Assembly: GCF_008041935.1 (NCBI RefSeq)
Contig: NZ_VKAC01000012.1
Span: 62,001-126,000, forward strand
Reading direction: 5' to 3'
From: Quadrisphaera setariae
GTDB taxonomy: Bacteria > Actinomycetota > Actinomycetes > Actinomycetales > Quadrisphaeraceae
DNA length: 64,000 bases
A program made the position numbers and the translations under genes. Within the stretch, counting starts at the first letter, position 1, and every line of letters starts with the position of its first letter. Shown here piece by piece: positions 45,062 to 52,296 of this stretch. The notes under the pieces are model-generated. The model was not told where the DNA came from. It worked only from the letters and a program-made list of their open reading frames with translations, and searched no databases.

Positions 45062-46398
45062 GGCAGCCCGCGCAGCAGCGCGGTGGTCCAGCGCACCCCG
45101 TCGAGCAGGTCCGCGACGGCGACGTGCTCGTCCACGCCGTGGATCCCCGCCCGCTGCGCGCGGCTCATGCGCAGCGGGGAGAACCGGTGGACCCGCTCGG
45201 CCAGGACCGTCCAGGAGCGGGAGTCGGTGGCGGCCATCGTCACGTACGGCGTGCTCACCGCGTCCGGGAACACCTGCGCCGTGCACCGCTCGAGCAGCGC
45301 GAACGCCTCGTCGTCGAAGGGCGAGGTGGGGCTGGCCCCACCTCGCTCGAGCACCTCCACGTCCACGCCGCAGCCCGCGACGGCCCGGCGGAGGCGCTGC
45401 ACCACGGCGTCCACGGAGTCCCCGGTCATGATGCGCGCGTTGACGCCCACCCACGCCTCGTCGGGCACGGCGTTCACGGCCTCGGAGCCGCGCATCGCGG
45501 TGAGCGCCAGCGTGGTGCGGACCATGGCGGCGCTCTCGGGCCCGGCCAGCACGAGCAGGCGCCCCGCGGCCGAGGGGAAGCGCCCCGCCAGGGCGCCCAG
45601 CGGGCCGGGCAGCACCCGGCGCAGCAGCTCCCGCGTGGCCGCGGGGAGGGTCACGGGTCCGAGCGCGGCGCGGCGCTCGGCGCGCTCGAGGGCCACCACC
45701 GCGCGCGCCAGCCGCGCGACCGGGCCGCCGCGGGCGGGCGTCGAGGCGTGCCCGCCACGACCTCGAGCCACGAGCCGGAGCACGGTGCTTCCCTTCTCCG
45801 TGACACCCACCACCGCCAGCGGCGCCCGCAGCCCCGGCAGGGCTCCGGCGGCGACGGCGCCGCCCTCGTCGAGCACGACCCACGGCCGCACACCGCGCTC
45901 GCGCAGCACCTCGACAGCGGCGGCCGAGGAGGCGCCGCCGGTCTCCTCGTCGCTCCCGAACGACAGCCAGACGTCTCGGGCGGGCACGAACCCCTCCGCC
46001 AGCAGGGCCTCCACGGCCGCGAGCACGACGACGAGCGGGCCCTTGTCGTCCAGGGTCCCGCGCCCCCACACGGCCTCGCCCTCCGCCGAGGGCGCCAGCA
46101 CCCCGGCGAACGGCGGGTGGGTCCAGGCCGCCCCAGCCCCGGCCGGCACCACGTCCTGGTGGGCCAGGAGCACCAGCGGCGCTGCCTCCCCGCCGGCGCC
46201 GCCCGAGCCTCGCCAGCGCAGGAGCAGGGCGTGCGGGGACCCCGGCACCGCCACGCGCTCCAGCTGGGCGAACACCCGGCTGAAGTGCTGGTCCAGCACC
46301 TCGTGCAGCGCGACGAGCTCGGGAGCCGCTCCCGTCGTCGTCCTGGTCCGCACCGCGTCCACGAGGGCGGTGACCGGGTCGACGACGGAGGGGCTCAC
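45058..46398 (-). CDS. M20-family metallopeptidase
   Basis: A 446-residue di-zinc hydrolase of the M20 (carboxypeptidase/dipeptidase-like) group. Metal and catalytic motifs: VLLAHQDVVPAG with the first His/Asp, WGRGTLDDKGP, SFGSDEETGG with the catalytic Glu pair, and RGRGGHASTPARG with the dimerisation histidine. Substrate unknown. GTGA overlaps tie it to the CGNR regulator upstream and the MFS transporter downstream. Confidence 0.88.
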   Translation of the reverse strand: MSPSVVDPVTALVDAVRTRTTTGAAPELVALHEVLDQHFSRVFAQLERVAVPGSPHALLLRWRGSGGAGGEAAPLVLLAHQDVVPAGAGAAWTHPPFAGVLAPSAEGEAVWGRGTLDDKGPLVVVLAAVEALLAEGFVPARDVWLSFGSDEETGGASSAAAVEVLRERGVRPWVVLDEGGAVAAGALPGLRAPLAVVGVTEKGSTVLRLVARGRGGHASTPARGGPVARLARAVVALERAERRAALGPVTLPAATRELLRRVLPGPLGALAGRFPSAAGRLLVLAGPESAAMVRTTLALTAMRGSEAVNAVPDEAWVGVNARIMTGDSVDAVVQRLRRAVAGCGVDVEVLERGGASPTSPFDDEAFALLERCTAQVFPDAVSTPYVTMAATDSRSWTVLAERVHRFSPLRMSRAQRAGIHGVDEHVAVADLLDGVRWTTALLRGLP

Positions 46399-46949
46399 CC
46401 CCGCATCCTGGCCCGGTAGGCGGCGACGGCGGCGCGGTTGCCGCACGAGCCGTCGCAGAAGCGGCGGGAGCGGTTCTTCGACAGGTCGACGAACACGTCG
46501 GTGCAGTCCTCGCCGGCGCAGCGCTGCAGCCGGCCGAGCTCGCCGCGGCGGACCACCTCGACCATGGCCATGCCGGCCTCCACGGCCATGCGGCGGTCGA
46601 GCGGGGCGTCGTCGGGGGTGGCGTGCAGGTGCCAGTCCCAGCCGTCGTGGCGGACCAGCTGCGGCAGCGCGCGCCCCTCGGACAGCAGGGTGTTGACGAG
46701 CTCGACGAAGCCCGCCTCGTCCCCGGCGAGCGCCAGGTCCCACAGCGCGAGCAGGCGCGGGCGCAGGGAGCGGACGGACTCCAGCTCGGCGAGGTCGTGG
46801 TCGCGCCGGCCGCTCCAGCGGTGCTCCTCGCAGAAGGCGTCCAGCGCCTCCACGTCGGGCAGGCCCTCCTCGCCGGAGACGTGACCGACGGTGTTGACCA
46901 TGGCGACGAGCGCACTGAGCTCGCGCTCGGTGTCATGAGCGAAAAGCAT
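46395..46949 (-). CDS. CGNR zinc-finger (ABATE) transcriptional regulator
   Basis: A 184-residue protein with an N-terminal ABATE domain (LSALVAMVNTVGHVSGEEGL) and a C-terminal CGNR zinc finger: CAGEDCTDVFVDLSKNRSRR, then FCDGSCGNRAAVAAYRAR. The ATG at 46949 has AAAGGAG five bases upstream, one of the best ribosome sites in the window; an upstream GTG lies before that site. It heads the operon with the M20 peptidase and MFS gene and diverges from an EamA transporter, so it may control both sides. Confidence 0.88.
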   Translation of the reverse strand: MLFAHDTERELSALVAMVNTVGHVSGEEGLPDVEALDAFCEEHRWSGRRDHDLAELESVRSLRPRLLALWDLALAGDEAGFVELVNTLLSEGRALPQLVRHDGWDWHLHATPDDAPLDRRMAVEAGMAMVEVVRRGELGRLQRCAGEDCTDVFVDLSKNRSRRFCDGSCGNRAAVAAYRARMRG

Positions 46950-46974
46950 CTTGACTCCTTTCACGGCCCACCAC

Positions 46975-46995
46975 TAGCGTCACCCTCGGCGTCAC
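46975..46995 (+). promoter_or_regulatory. Promoter/operator region between CGNR and EamA genes
   Basis: Plus-strand TAGCGT (46975-46980) is a likely -10 for the EamA gene, giving a leader of about 30 bases with AGAGGGG eight bases before the ATG. Two direct copies of GCGTCAC (46977-46983, 46989-46995) 12 bases apart may be regulator half-sites. Confidence 0.4.
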
Positions 46996-47016
46996 GAGCG
47001 TAGAGGGGTTTGACTC

Positions 47017-47967
47017 ATGACAGCGACTGCGGCGCAGACCGCCCCGGCAGCATCCACCCTCCCGGCCCAGAGCGGCCTGCTCTACGCGCTCGCCTCCGCC
47101 GCCGCGTTCGGCACCTCGGGCATCTTCGCCAACGCGCTGCTGGCGGCCGGCTGGACTCCCGGGTCCGCCGTCATCGTGCGCATGCTGTGCGCGGGCCTGG
47201 TGCTGGCGCCCGTCGCCGTCGCCCAGCTCCGCGGCCGCTGGCACCTGCTGTGGGCCGCCCGCTGGCGGGCCCTGGCGTTCGGGGTCTTCGCCATGGCCGG
47301 CTGCCAGCTCGGCTTCTTCGCCGCCGTCGAGACCGTGCCGGTCTCCCTCGCGCTGCTCATCGAGTACTCCGGCGTGCTGCTGGTGGTCGCGTGGGCGTGG
47401 ACGGTCGGCGGTCAGCGCCCCCGCCTGCGCACCGCGCTCGGCGGGCTGGCGGCCCTCGGCGGCCTCGCCCTGGTGCTCGGCGTGGGTGAGGGCGGCCTCG
47501 CCGGTGGCACCGGGCTGGTGTGGGCCGGCATCGCCGGCGCCTGCCTGGCCGTGTACTTCGTGCTCGCCGCGCACGACGGCAGCGGCGTGCCCGCTCTGGC
47601 CATGGCCTGGGTGGGCATGCTCGTCGGCGCCGCCGTCCTCGGCGCCGCGGCGCTCGTGGGCCTGCTGCCCATGGGGGTGGCCCTCGGCGACGTCGCCCTC
47701 GCCGGCGCGGCCGTCCCGTGGTGGTCGGTGGTGCTCGGCATGGTGGCCATCGCCACCGCCTTCGCCTACGGCACGGGCATCGCCGCTGCCCGCCGCCTCT
47801 CCGCGGCGCCGGCGTCCTTCGTGGCGCTCACCGAGGTGCTCTTCGCCGCCGCGTGGGCGTGGGTGCTGCTGGGCCAGCACCTCTCCACCGTCCAGCTGGT
47901 CGGCGGAGCCGTGGTGCTCGCGGGGATCGTGGTCGTCCGCAGCGACAAGTCCTCAGCAGCGGGCTGA
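47017..47967 (+). CDS. EamA-family (DMT) transporter
   Basis: A 316-residue protein with ten predicted helices in two EamA repeats: LLYALASAAAFGTSGIFANA opens the first, FVALTEVLFAAAWAWVLLGQ marks the second. Probably a metabolite exporter. The ATG has an AGAGGGG ribosome site. It diverges from the CGNR regulator. Its last 15 bases overlap the converging serine protease gene. Confidence 0.88.
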   Translation: MTATAAQTAPAASTLPAQSGLLYALASAAAFGTSGIFANALLAAGWTPGSAVIVRMLCAGLVLAPVAVAQLRGRWHLLWAARWRALAFGVFAMAGCQLGFFAAVETVPVSLALLIEYSGVLLVVAWAWTVGGQRPRLRTALGGLAALGGLALVLGVGEGGLAGGTGLVWAGIAGACLAVYFVLAAHDGSGVPALAMAWVGMLVGAAVLGAAALVGLLPMGVALGDVALAGAAVPWWSVVLGMVAIATAFAYGTGIAAARRLSAAPASFVALTEVLFAAAWAWVLLGQHLSTVQLVGGAVVLAGIVVVRSDKSSAAG

Positions 47968-48672
47968 CCCGTCCGCCGGACCCTGCGCCGCCAGCGCGGC
48001 GCGCAGGGTGCTCACCGGCACCGCGTACGCGTCCTCGCCGGTCGTGGCGCCCGCGTAGAGCACGCCGACCACCGCGCCGTCGCCGTCCACCACGGCCGAC
48101 CCGGAGCTGCCCGGCGCCACCGAGGCCTCCAGCTGGAGCACCGCCGCCGCGGCGGTGTGCAGGGGGTCGTCCGCAGGGCCGGTGATCGTCCCGGTGGCCT
48201 TCGCCAGAGCCTCGCCGCGGGGGTAGCCGACCACCGTGACGGTCTCCCCGCCGACCGGGTCGGCGTCGGCCAGCGGCGCGGTGGCGGGGAGCGCCTCGCG
48301 CGTGCGCACCACGGCGAGGTCCGCCACCGCAGCCGTCACCGACCCCGTCACCGCCAGCTGGTGACCGTCCCACGTGTCCACCTGCAGCTGCTCCGCGCCG
48401 GCCACCACGTGCGCGTTGGTCACCAGGGTGTGCGCGTCCACCGCGAAGCCCGAGCCGGTCCGCACGTTCGTGCAGCCGACAGTGCGCACCCGCACCGACG
48501 CCCGCACCGCGGTGCGCAGGACGCCCGCAGACTCAGCGCTGGCGACGGCGCTGGCCGCTGCCGCGGCCGGGTCCGCCGCTGCAGGCTGCACCGGCGGCAT
48601 CTGCGGCACCGCTGCGCACGCCGCCGTCCCCAGCACGCTCACCAGGACGACGACGGCGGCGGAGCGCCTCAG
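47953..48672 (-). CDS. Secreted trypsin-like serine protease (proposed CTG start)
   Basis: About 239 residues with a signal peptide and a chymotrypsin-fold protease. The triad is visible: NAHVVAGAE (His), AVADLAVVRT (Asp), and ASVAPGSSGSAVVDGDGAVV (Ser), as in HtrA/S1C enzymes but without a PDZ domain. No ATG/GTG suits the signal peptide. CTG at 48672-48670, in a CTGA overlap with the upstream stop, gives the N terminus LRRSAAVVVLVSVLGTAAC, a normal signal peptide that may end at a lipid-modified Cys. A GGGGGA stretch precedes it. Target unknown. Confidence 0.85.
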   Translation of the reverse strand: MRRSAAVVVLVSVLGTAACAAVPQMPPVQPAAADPAAAAASAVASAESAGVLRTAVRASVRVRTVGCTNVRTGSGFAVDAHTLVTNAHVVAGAEQLQVDTWDGHQLAVTGSVTAAVADLAVVRTREALPATAPLADADPVGGETVTVVGYPRGEALAKATGTITGPADDPLHTAAAAVLQLEASVAPGSSGSAVVDGDGAVVGVLYAGATTGEDAYAVPVSTLRAALAAQGPADGSARC

Positions 48673-49064
48673 CGGTCCCCCGCTTCGCGCAGGTCCGTGG
48701 CGCGGGCCTTCTCCGCGGCCAGCTGCTCCACGCGCGCGTCCGAGGCTGCGAGGTCGGCCTGCAGCGCGTCGAGGCGCTGGTGCAGCTCCTGCGAGGTACC
48801 CACCAGCTGCGCGCGCTGCGACTCGGCGCTCTCGGCGCGCTGCTGCCAGGCGTCGCTGACCACCCACAGGTACGCGGCGGCGCCGAGCGCCAGCACGAGC
48901 GCGCCCACGAGGGCCGTGACGACGAGCGCGACGCCCGCGCCGCGGGCAGCTGACGGCTCGCGCCGGTGCGAGCGCTCGCGCAGCAGCGGGAGTCCCTCGA
49001 CGTCGGGCCGCGACCTCTGCGCCGGCACCACAGCGGACCGCGCCGCGGTGGGTAGCTGGCTCAC
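48669..49064 (-). CDS. Single-pass membrane protein with coiled coil
   Basis: About 131 residues: a basic, Pro/Arg-rich cytoplasmic part, one membrane helix (VALVVTALVGALVLALGAAA), then an extracytoplasmic coiled coil with heptads (AESAESQRAQLVGTSQELHQ onward). GTG 49064 is preferred; GTG 49127 is also in frame. Its stop overlaps the protease start, so the two may act together at the envelope, for instance as membrane anchor or sensor for the protease. No family recognised. Confidence 0.65.
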   Translation of the reverse strand: MSQLPTAARSAVVPAQRSRPDVEGLPLLRERSHRREPSAARGAGVALVVTALVGALVLALGAAAYLWVVSDAWQQRAESAESQRAQLVGTSQELHQRLDALQADLAASDARVEQLAAEKARATDLREAGDR

Positions 49065-49214
49065 CCACCCATCGTGACCGCTGGCGGTGCCGTGCGCGGG
49101 CGGTTCACCGGATCCGGCCTCCACCACCCGCGAGCGCCGGTGCAGCGACGCGGGCTCGAACTGGCAGCCGTCCTCGTCGGACCGGCAGTCCGGCGCCCCC
49201 CTGGCGCGGTGCGG

Positions 49215-50174
49215 CTAGGCGGTGCCCGCGAAGGTCCGGCGGTAGGCCAGGGGCGTCGTGCCCAGGCGGCTGAAGTGGTGGCGCAGCACCGCGCCGGAGC
49301 CCCACCCGACGGCCGCGGCCACCTCGTCGACCGGCAGGTCGGTGGTCTCCAGCAGCTCCTGGGCGCGCTGCAGCCTCATCCGCGCCACCCAGGCCGCCGG
49401 TGAGGTGCCGGAGGCGTCGGCGAACCGGCGCGCCAGCGTCCGCGGTGACATCCGCGCGTGCGCGGCGAGCCGCTCCACCGACAGGTCCTCGGCGAGGTGC
49501 TCCAGCGCCCAGACGTGCAGGGCGGCGAGGTCGTCGTCGGCGCACGCCTCCGGCGGGAGCACCGGGGTCGGGATGAACTGCGCCTGGCCGCCGTCCCGGT
49601 GCGGCGGCACCACCATGCGGCGGGCGATCTTGGCGACCCCGGCGGCGCCCAGCTCGCCGCGCAGGAGGTGGAGGCCGGCGTCGATGGCGGCGGCCGAGCC
49701 GGCGCTGGTGATGACGGGACCGTCCTCGACGTACAGGACGTCGCAGTCGACCGTCGCCGCCGGGAACTGGGCGGCGAAGTGGTCGACGTACTTCCAGTGC
49801 GTGGTGCAGCGCCGCCCGTCGAGCAGCCCCGCGTCGGCCAGCACGTACGAGCCGCTGCACGCCCCGAGGAACCGCGCGCCCCGCTCGTGCGCCGCGCGCA
49901 GCGCCGCGACGACGGCCGGGCTCGCCGTCGTCCCCCGGGGTACGGGGGTGGTGACCACGAGGTCGGCCGAGGCCGCGCGCTCGAGGCCGTGGTCGACGTT
50001 GACCGAGAACCCCTGGTTGGTCACCACCGGACCGGGGTGCTCGGTGACCAGGGCGAAGTCGTAGACGGGCAGGCCGTCGTCGCTGCGGTCGAGCCCGAAG
50101 AGCTCGCACACGATGCCGAGCTCGAAGGGGGCGACACCGGGCAGGACGAGGACGGCGACGTCGCGGAGCACCAC
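49215..50174 (-). CDS. GlxA-type AraC regulator with DJ-1/PfpI domain
   Basis: A 319-residue regulator. The N-terminal DJ-1/PfpI-like domain has VLVLPGVAPFELGIVCELFG and the nucleophile-elbow region FLGACSGSYVLADAGLLDGR. The C-terminal AraC domain carries two helix-turn-helices (LAAHARMSPRTLARRFADAS; VDEVAAAVGWGSGAVLRHHF). GTG 50174 is chosen because CAGGCT ends six bases before it; GTG 50180 abuts the hexamer. It diverges from a small membrane-protein gene and the methyltransferase over a spacer with two TGCCAC/GTGGCA palindromes. Confidence 0.88.
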   Translation of the reverse strand: MVLRDVAVLVLPGVAPFELGIVCELFGLDRSDDGLPVYDFALVTEHPGPVVTNQGFSVNVDHGLERAASADLVVTTPVPRGTTASPAVVAALRAAHERGARFLGACSGSYVLADAGLLDGRRCTTHWKYVDHFAAQFPAATVDCDVLYVEDGPVITSAGSAAAIDAGLHLLRGELGAAGVAKIARRMVVPPHRDGGQAQFIPTPVLPPEACADDDLAALHVWALEHLAEDLSVERLAAHARMSPRTLARRFADASGTSPAAWVARMRLQRAQELLETTDLPVDEVAAAVGWGSGAVLRHHFSRLGTTPLAYRRTFAGTA

Positions 50175-50180
50175 GCGCAC

Positions 50181-50262
50181 AGCCTGCCACGCAGTGTGGC
50201 AGGAAGTCGATGACCGGTGTCACTTCTGCCACTGGTGGCACGAGTTCAACGGCCGCCAACAT
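50181..50262. promoter_or_regulatory. glxA-like divergent promoter with paired palindromes
   Basis: Minus-strand CAGGCT (50181-50186) is the -10 for the regulator and plus-strand CAACAT (50257-50262) for the 54-residue protein. Inverted repeats: CCTGCCAC-N5-GTGGCAGG (50183-50203) overlapping the first -10, TGCCAC-TG-GTGGCA (50227-50240) and TGAC-CGGT-GTCA (50211-50222). The first two share the same half-site and are likely autoregulatory operators. Confidence 0.6.
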
Positions 50263-50268
50263 CGGGCC

Positions 50269-50433
50269 ATGGAGATCCTCGTGGCCCTGGTCGCCACCGT
50301 CCCGGTGCTCGTCGTCGTCGCCGTCGTGCTCGTCGCCGTGAGGGGCGACGGGTACGGCCACCGCCCGCCGCCGTCCTCCCGCCGCGCCTGGCAGGCCGGG
50401 GACCTGCCCAGCCGCGCCTACCGGGAGGGATGA
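50269..50433 (+). CDS. 54-residue single-pass membrane protein
   Basis: Begins with a strongly hydrophobic helix (EILVALVATVPVLVVVAVVL) and ends in a short charged tail, HRPPPSSRRAWQAGDLPSRA. The ATG is six bases after CAACAT, supporting a real leaderless small gene. It ends 12 bases before the methyltransferase ATG. Function unknown. Confidence 0.6.
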   Translation: MEILVALVATVPVLVVVAVVLVAVRGDGYGHRPPPSSRRAWQAGDLPSRAYREG

Positions 50434-50445
50434 GCACTGGGCAGG

Positions 50446-51300
50446 ATGAGGACCGTGGACGTGCGCGCAGCGGTGGACCTCAACCTCGCCAACTGGGACG
50501 AGCGGGCCCTCGCGCACGCCGCGCCCGGCACGGGTTACGTGCTGGACGACTACGTCGCCGACCCGGCGAAGATCTCCGACGTCGTGTCCTTCGACGCCCC
50601 GCGCCTCGGAGACGTGTCAGGCCTCCAGGGCGTCCACCTGCAGTGCCACCTCGGCACCGACACGCTCTCCCTGGCCCGCCTCGGGGCGCGCATGACCGGG
50701 GTCGACTTCTCCCCCGCAGCCCTGGAGCAGGCGAGCGCTCTCGCCGCGCGCGCCGGGGCCGACATCGACTACCACCGCGCCGACGTCAGCGACGGCGCCG
50801 CGGTGCTCGCCGCTGCGGGCGCGGACCGCTACGACCTCGTCTACACCGGCATCGGCGCCCTGTGCTGGCTGCCGCGCATCACCGACTGGGCCCGGCTCGT
50901 GGCGGACCTGCTCGCCCCCGGCGGCCGGCTGCTCGTGCGCGACGGGCACCCGGCGCTGCTCGCCCTCGACCAGGACCGCACCGACGGCGACCTGGTCCTG
51001 TCCCACCCCTGGTTCGAGCGCGCCGAGCCCACCGTCTTCGACGAGCCCGGCTCGTACGTCGAGACCGACCACGTCTTCACCCACACCCGCAGCGCCGAGT
51101 GGAACCACGGCCTCGGCGAGCTGGTCACCGCGGTGCTGGGCGCGGGGCTGCGGGTCACCGGGCTCGAGGAGCACCGGAGCATCCCGTGGAAGGCGATGGC
51201 GCACATGGTCGGGGCACCGGGCGGCGAGTGGGCACTGCCCGAAGACGCTGCCGACCGCGTGCCGCTCAGCTTCACCCTGCAGGCCACGAAGCCCGCCTAG
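50446..51300 (+). CDS. Class I SAM-dependent methyltransferase
   Basis: A 284-residue Rossmann methyltransferase. LQCHLGTDTLSLARLGARMT is motif I with the SAM-binding loop, GVDFSPAALEQA motif II, DLVYTGIGALCWLP motif IV and LLAPGGRLLVRDGHP motif V. The substrate is not evident; the fold of this subgroup is close to small-molecule methyltransferases. GGCAGG precedes the ATG. It ends against the converging DUF3046 gene. Confidence 0.85.
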   Translation: MRTVDVRAAVDLNLANWDERALAHAAPGTGYVLDDYVADPAKISDVVSFDAPRLGDVSGLQGVHLQCHLGTDTLSLARLGARMTGVDFSPAALEQASALAARAGADIDYHRADVSDGAAVLAAAGADRYDLVYTGIGALCWLPRITDWARLVADLLAPGGRLLVRDGHPALLALDQDRTDGDLVLSHPWFERAEPTVFDEPGSYVETDHVFTHTRSAEWNHGLGELVTAVLGAGLRVTGLEEHRSIPWKAMAHMVGAPGGEWALPEDAADRVPLSFTLQATKPA

Positions 51301-51527
51301 CGTCGGCGGCGGTTGGCCTCGCGGGTGTCGAGCCAGCGGCGCGCCTCGGGGACGTCCTGCGCGTCGCACAGCGCCACCCAGACGTCGCGCGGAGGGACGC
51401 CCTCGTCGAGGGCCTGCACCGGCGAGCGACCGCCCAGGGCGCTCAGCACGATGTCGGAGGCCAGGGACCGCGCGTACCCCTGGCCGAACACGGCGTCGGC
51501 CAGCTGCCAGAACTCGCTGTGGCGCAT
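51297..51527 (-). CDS. DUF3046 protein
   Basis: A 76-residue actinobacterial conserved protein, MRHSEFWQLADAVFGQGYAR at the start, then LASDIVLSALGGRSPVQALD, VPPRDVWVALCDAQDVPEAR and a basic end. It matches the DUF3046 pattern throughout. Function unknown; elsewhere the family often lies near recA/recX, which here are 9 kb away. The start is the ATG that begins the family motif, with a GGATGGGCGGG stretch just upstream. Confidence 0.85.
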   Translation of the reverse strand: MRHSEFWQLADAVFGQGYARSLASDIVLSALGGRSPVQALDEGVPPRDVWVALCDAQDVPEARRWLDTREANRRRR

Positions 51528-51618
51528 CCCGCCCATCCTCCCCTCGCCGTGGTGAGGCTCGCCACGCGGGCCCTGTCGCACGCACCGCTCGCCCGCTGCG
51601 GCGTGGTGTGATCAGCGT

Positions 51619-51978
51619 GTGCCTGCGAGTGATGCCCTGACGAGCCGCCAGCGCCTGGTCCTGCGGGCCTTCACCACCGTCGCCGTCATCGAGGCCTGCA
51701 CGTGGGTCGGGCTGCTGACGGGCATGTACTTCAAGTACCTGGCGGCGGACACCACGGAGGTGGGCGTCAAGGTCTTCGGCCCCCTCCACGGTGCTGCCTT
51801 CGTCGCCTACCTCGTCCTGTCCGTGCTCGCGTGGCGCGTGCTGCGCTGGAGCTGGGGCACGCTGCTCACGGCGCTGGTCTGCAGCGTCCCGCCGCTGTTC
51901 ACCGTGGTCTTCGAGGTGTGGGCCGCCCGCACCGGCCGCCTCACCCCGGCGGCCTCCCGCACGCGCGTCCTCGCCTGA
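51619..51978 (+). CDS. DUF3817 integral membrane protein
   Basis: A 119-residue membrane protein of the DUF3817 family, with AVIEACTWVGLLTGMYFKYL, then VFGPLHGAAFVAYLVLSVLA and four hydrophobic segments. This family is common in actinobacteria and uncharacterised. The GTG is the first start in frame. Followed 10 bases later by a DUF167 gene. Confidence 0.85.
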   Translation: MPASDALTSRQRLVLRAFTTVAVIEACTWVGLLTGMYFKYLAADTTEVGVKVFGPLHGAAFVAYLVLSVLAWRVLRWSWGTLLTALVCSVPPLFTVVFEVWAARTGRLTPAASRTRVLA

Positions 51979-51988
51979 CCCGACCGGC

Positions 51989-52213
51989 GTGCAGGTGACC
52001 GTCCGGGCCAAGCCGGGCAGCAGGCGCGGTCCCCTGGTCGAGACCGACGACGACGGCACCCTCGTCGTGCACGTCCGCGAGCGCGCCGTCGACGGCGTGG
52101 CGAACGCCGGGCTGGAGCGCGCGCTGGCCGAGCACTTCGGTGTCGCGCCCAGCCGCGTCCGCGTGGTCCGCGGCCACGCCTCGCGCACCAAGCGCGTCGA
52201 CGTCGACCTGTAG
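51989..52213 (+). CDS. DUF167 (YggU-like) protein
   Basis: A 74-residue protein with VQVTVRAKPGSRRGPLVE, a central strand pair VVHVRERAVDGVANAGLERA, and the conserved end VRVVRGHASRTKRVDVDL. It matches DUF167/YggU small proteins of unknown role. GTG 51989 begins the family motif. Confidence 0.85.
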   Translation: MQVTVRAKPGSRRGPLVETDDDGTLVVHVRERAVDGVANAGLERALAEHFGVAPSRVRVVRGHASRTKRVDVDL

Positions 52214-52219
52214 CGCCGC

Positions 52220-52241
52220 CCCTCCACCGGTCGGTGGAGGG
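52220..52241 (+). promoter_or_regulatory. 22-base inverted repeat before the ABC exporter
   Basis: Arms CCCTCCACCG and CGGTGGAGGG around GT. It starts 7 bases after the DUF167 stop and lies about 45 bases before the exporter -10. It could end the upstream transcript or be an operator; there is no U-run. Confidence 0.5.
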
Positions 52242-52284
52242 TGCGTCCCGCCGGCCGGTGCTGCCGCGCGCGGCCCCGCAGCGG

Positions 52285-52290
52285 CAGGCT
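52285..52290 (+). promoter_or_regulatory. -10 element of the ABC exporter operon
   Basis: CAGGCT six bases before the ATG at 52297, the leaderless pattern. Confidence 0.5.
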
Positions 52291-52296
52291 CGTGCC

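Noticed and set aside
49141-49200. A CTCGAACTGG segment resembling a tRNA T-loop
   Set aside because: No cloverleaf could be built: there are no matching acceptor or anticodon stems around it.
49065-49214. In-frame continuation after the glxA-type stop into the coiled-coil gene, suggesting a fusion or stop readthrough
   Set aside because: The 150 bases encode a sequence with no recognisable domain, and a normal GTG start is present at 49064; a shared frame by chance is likelier.
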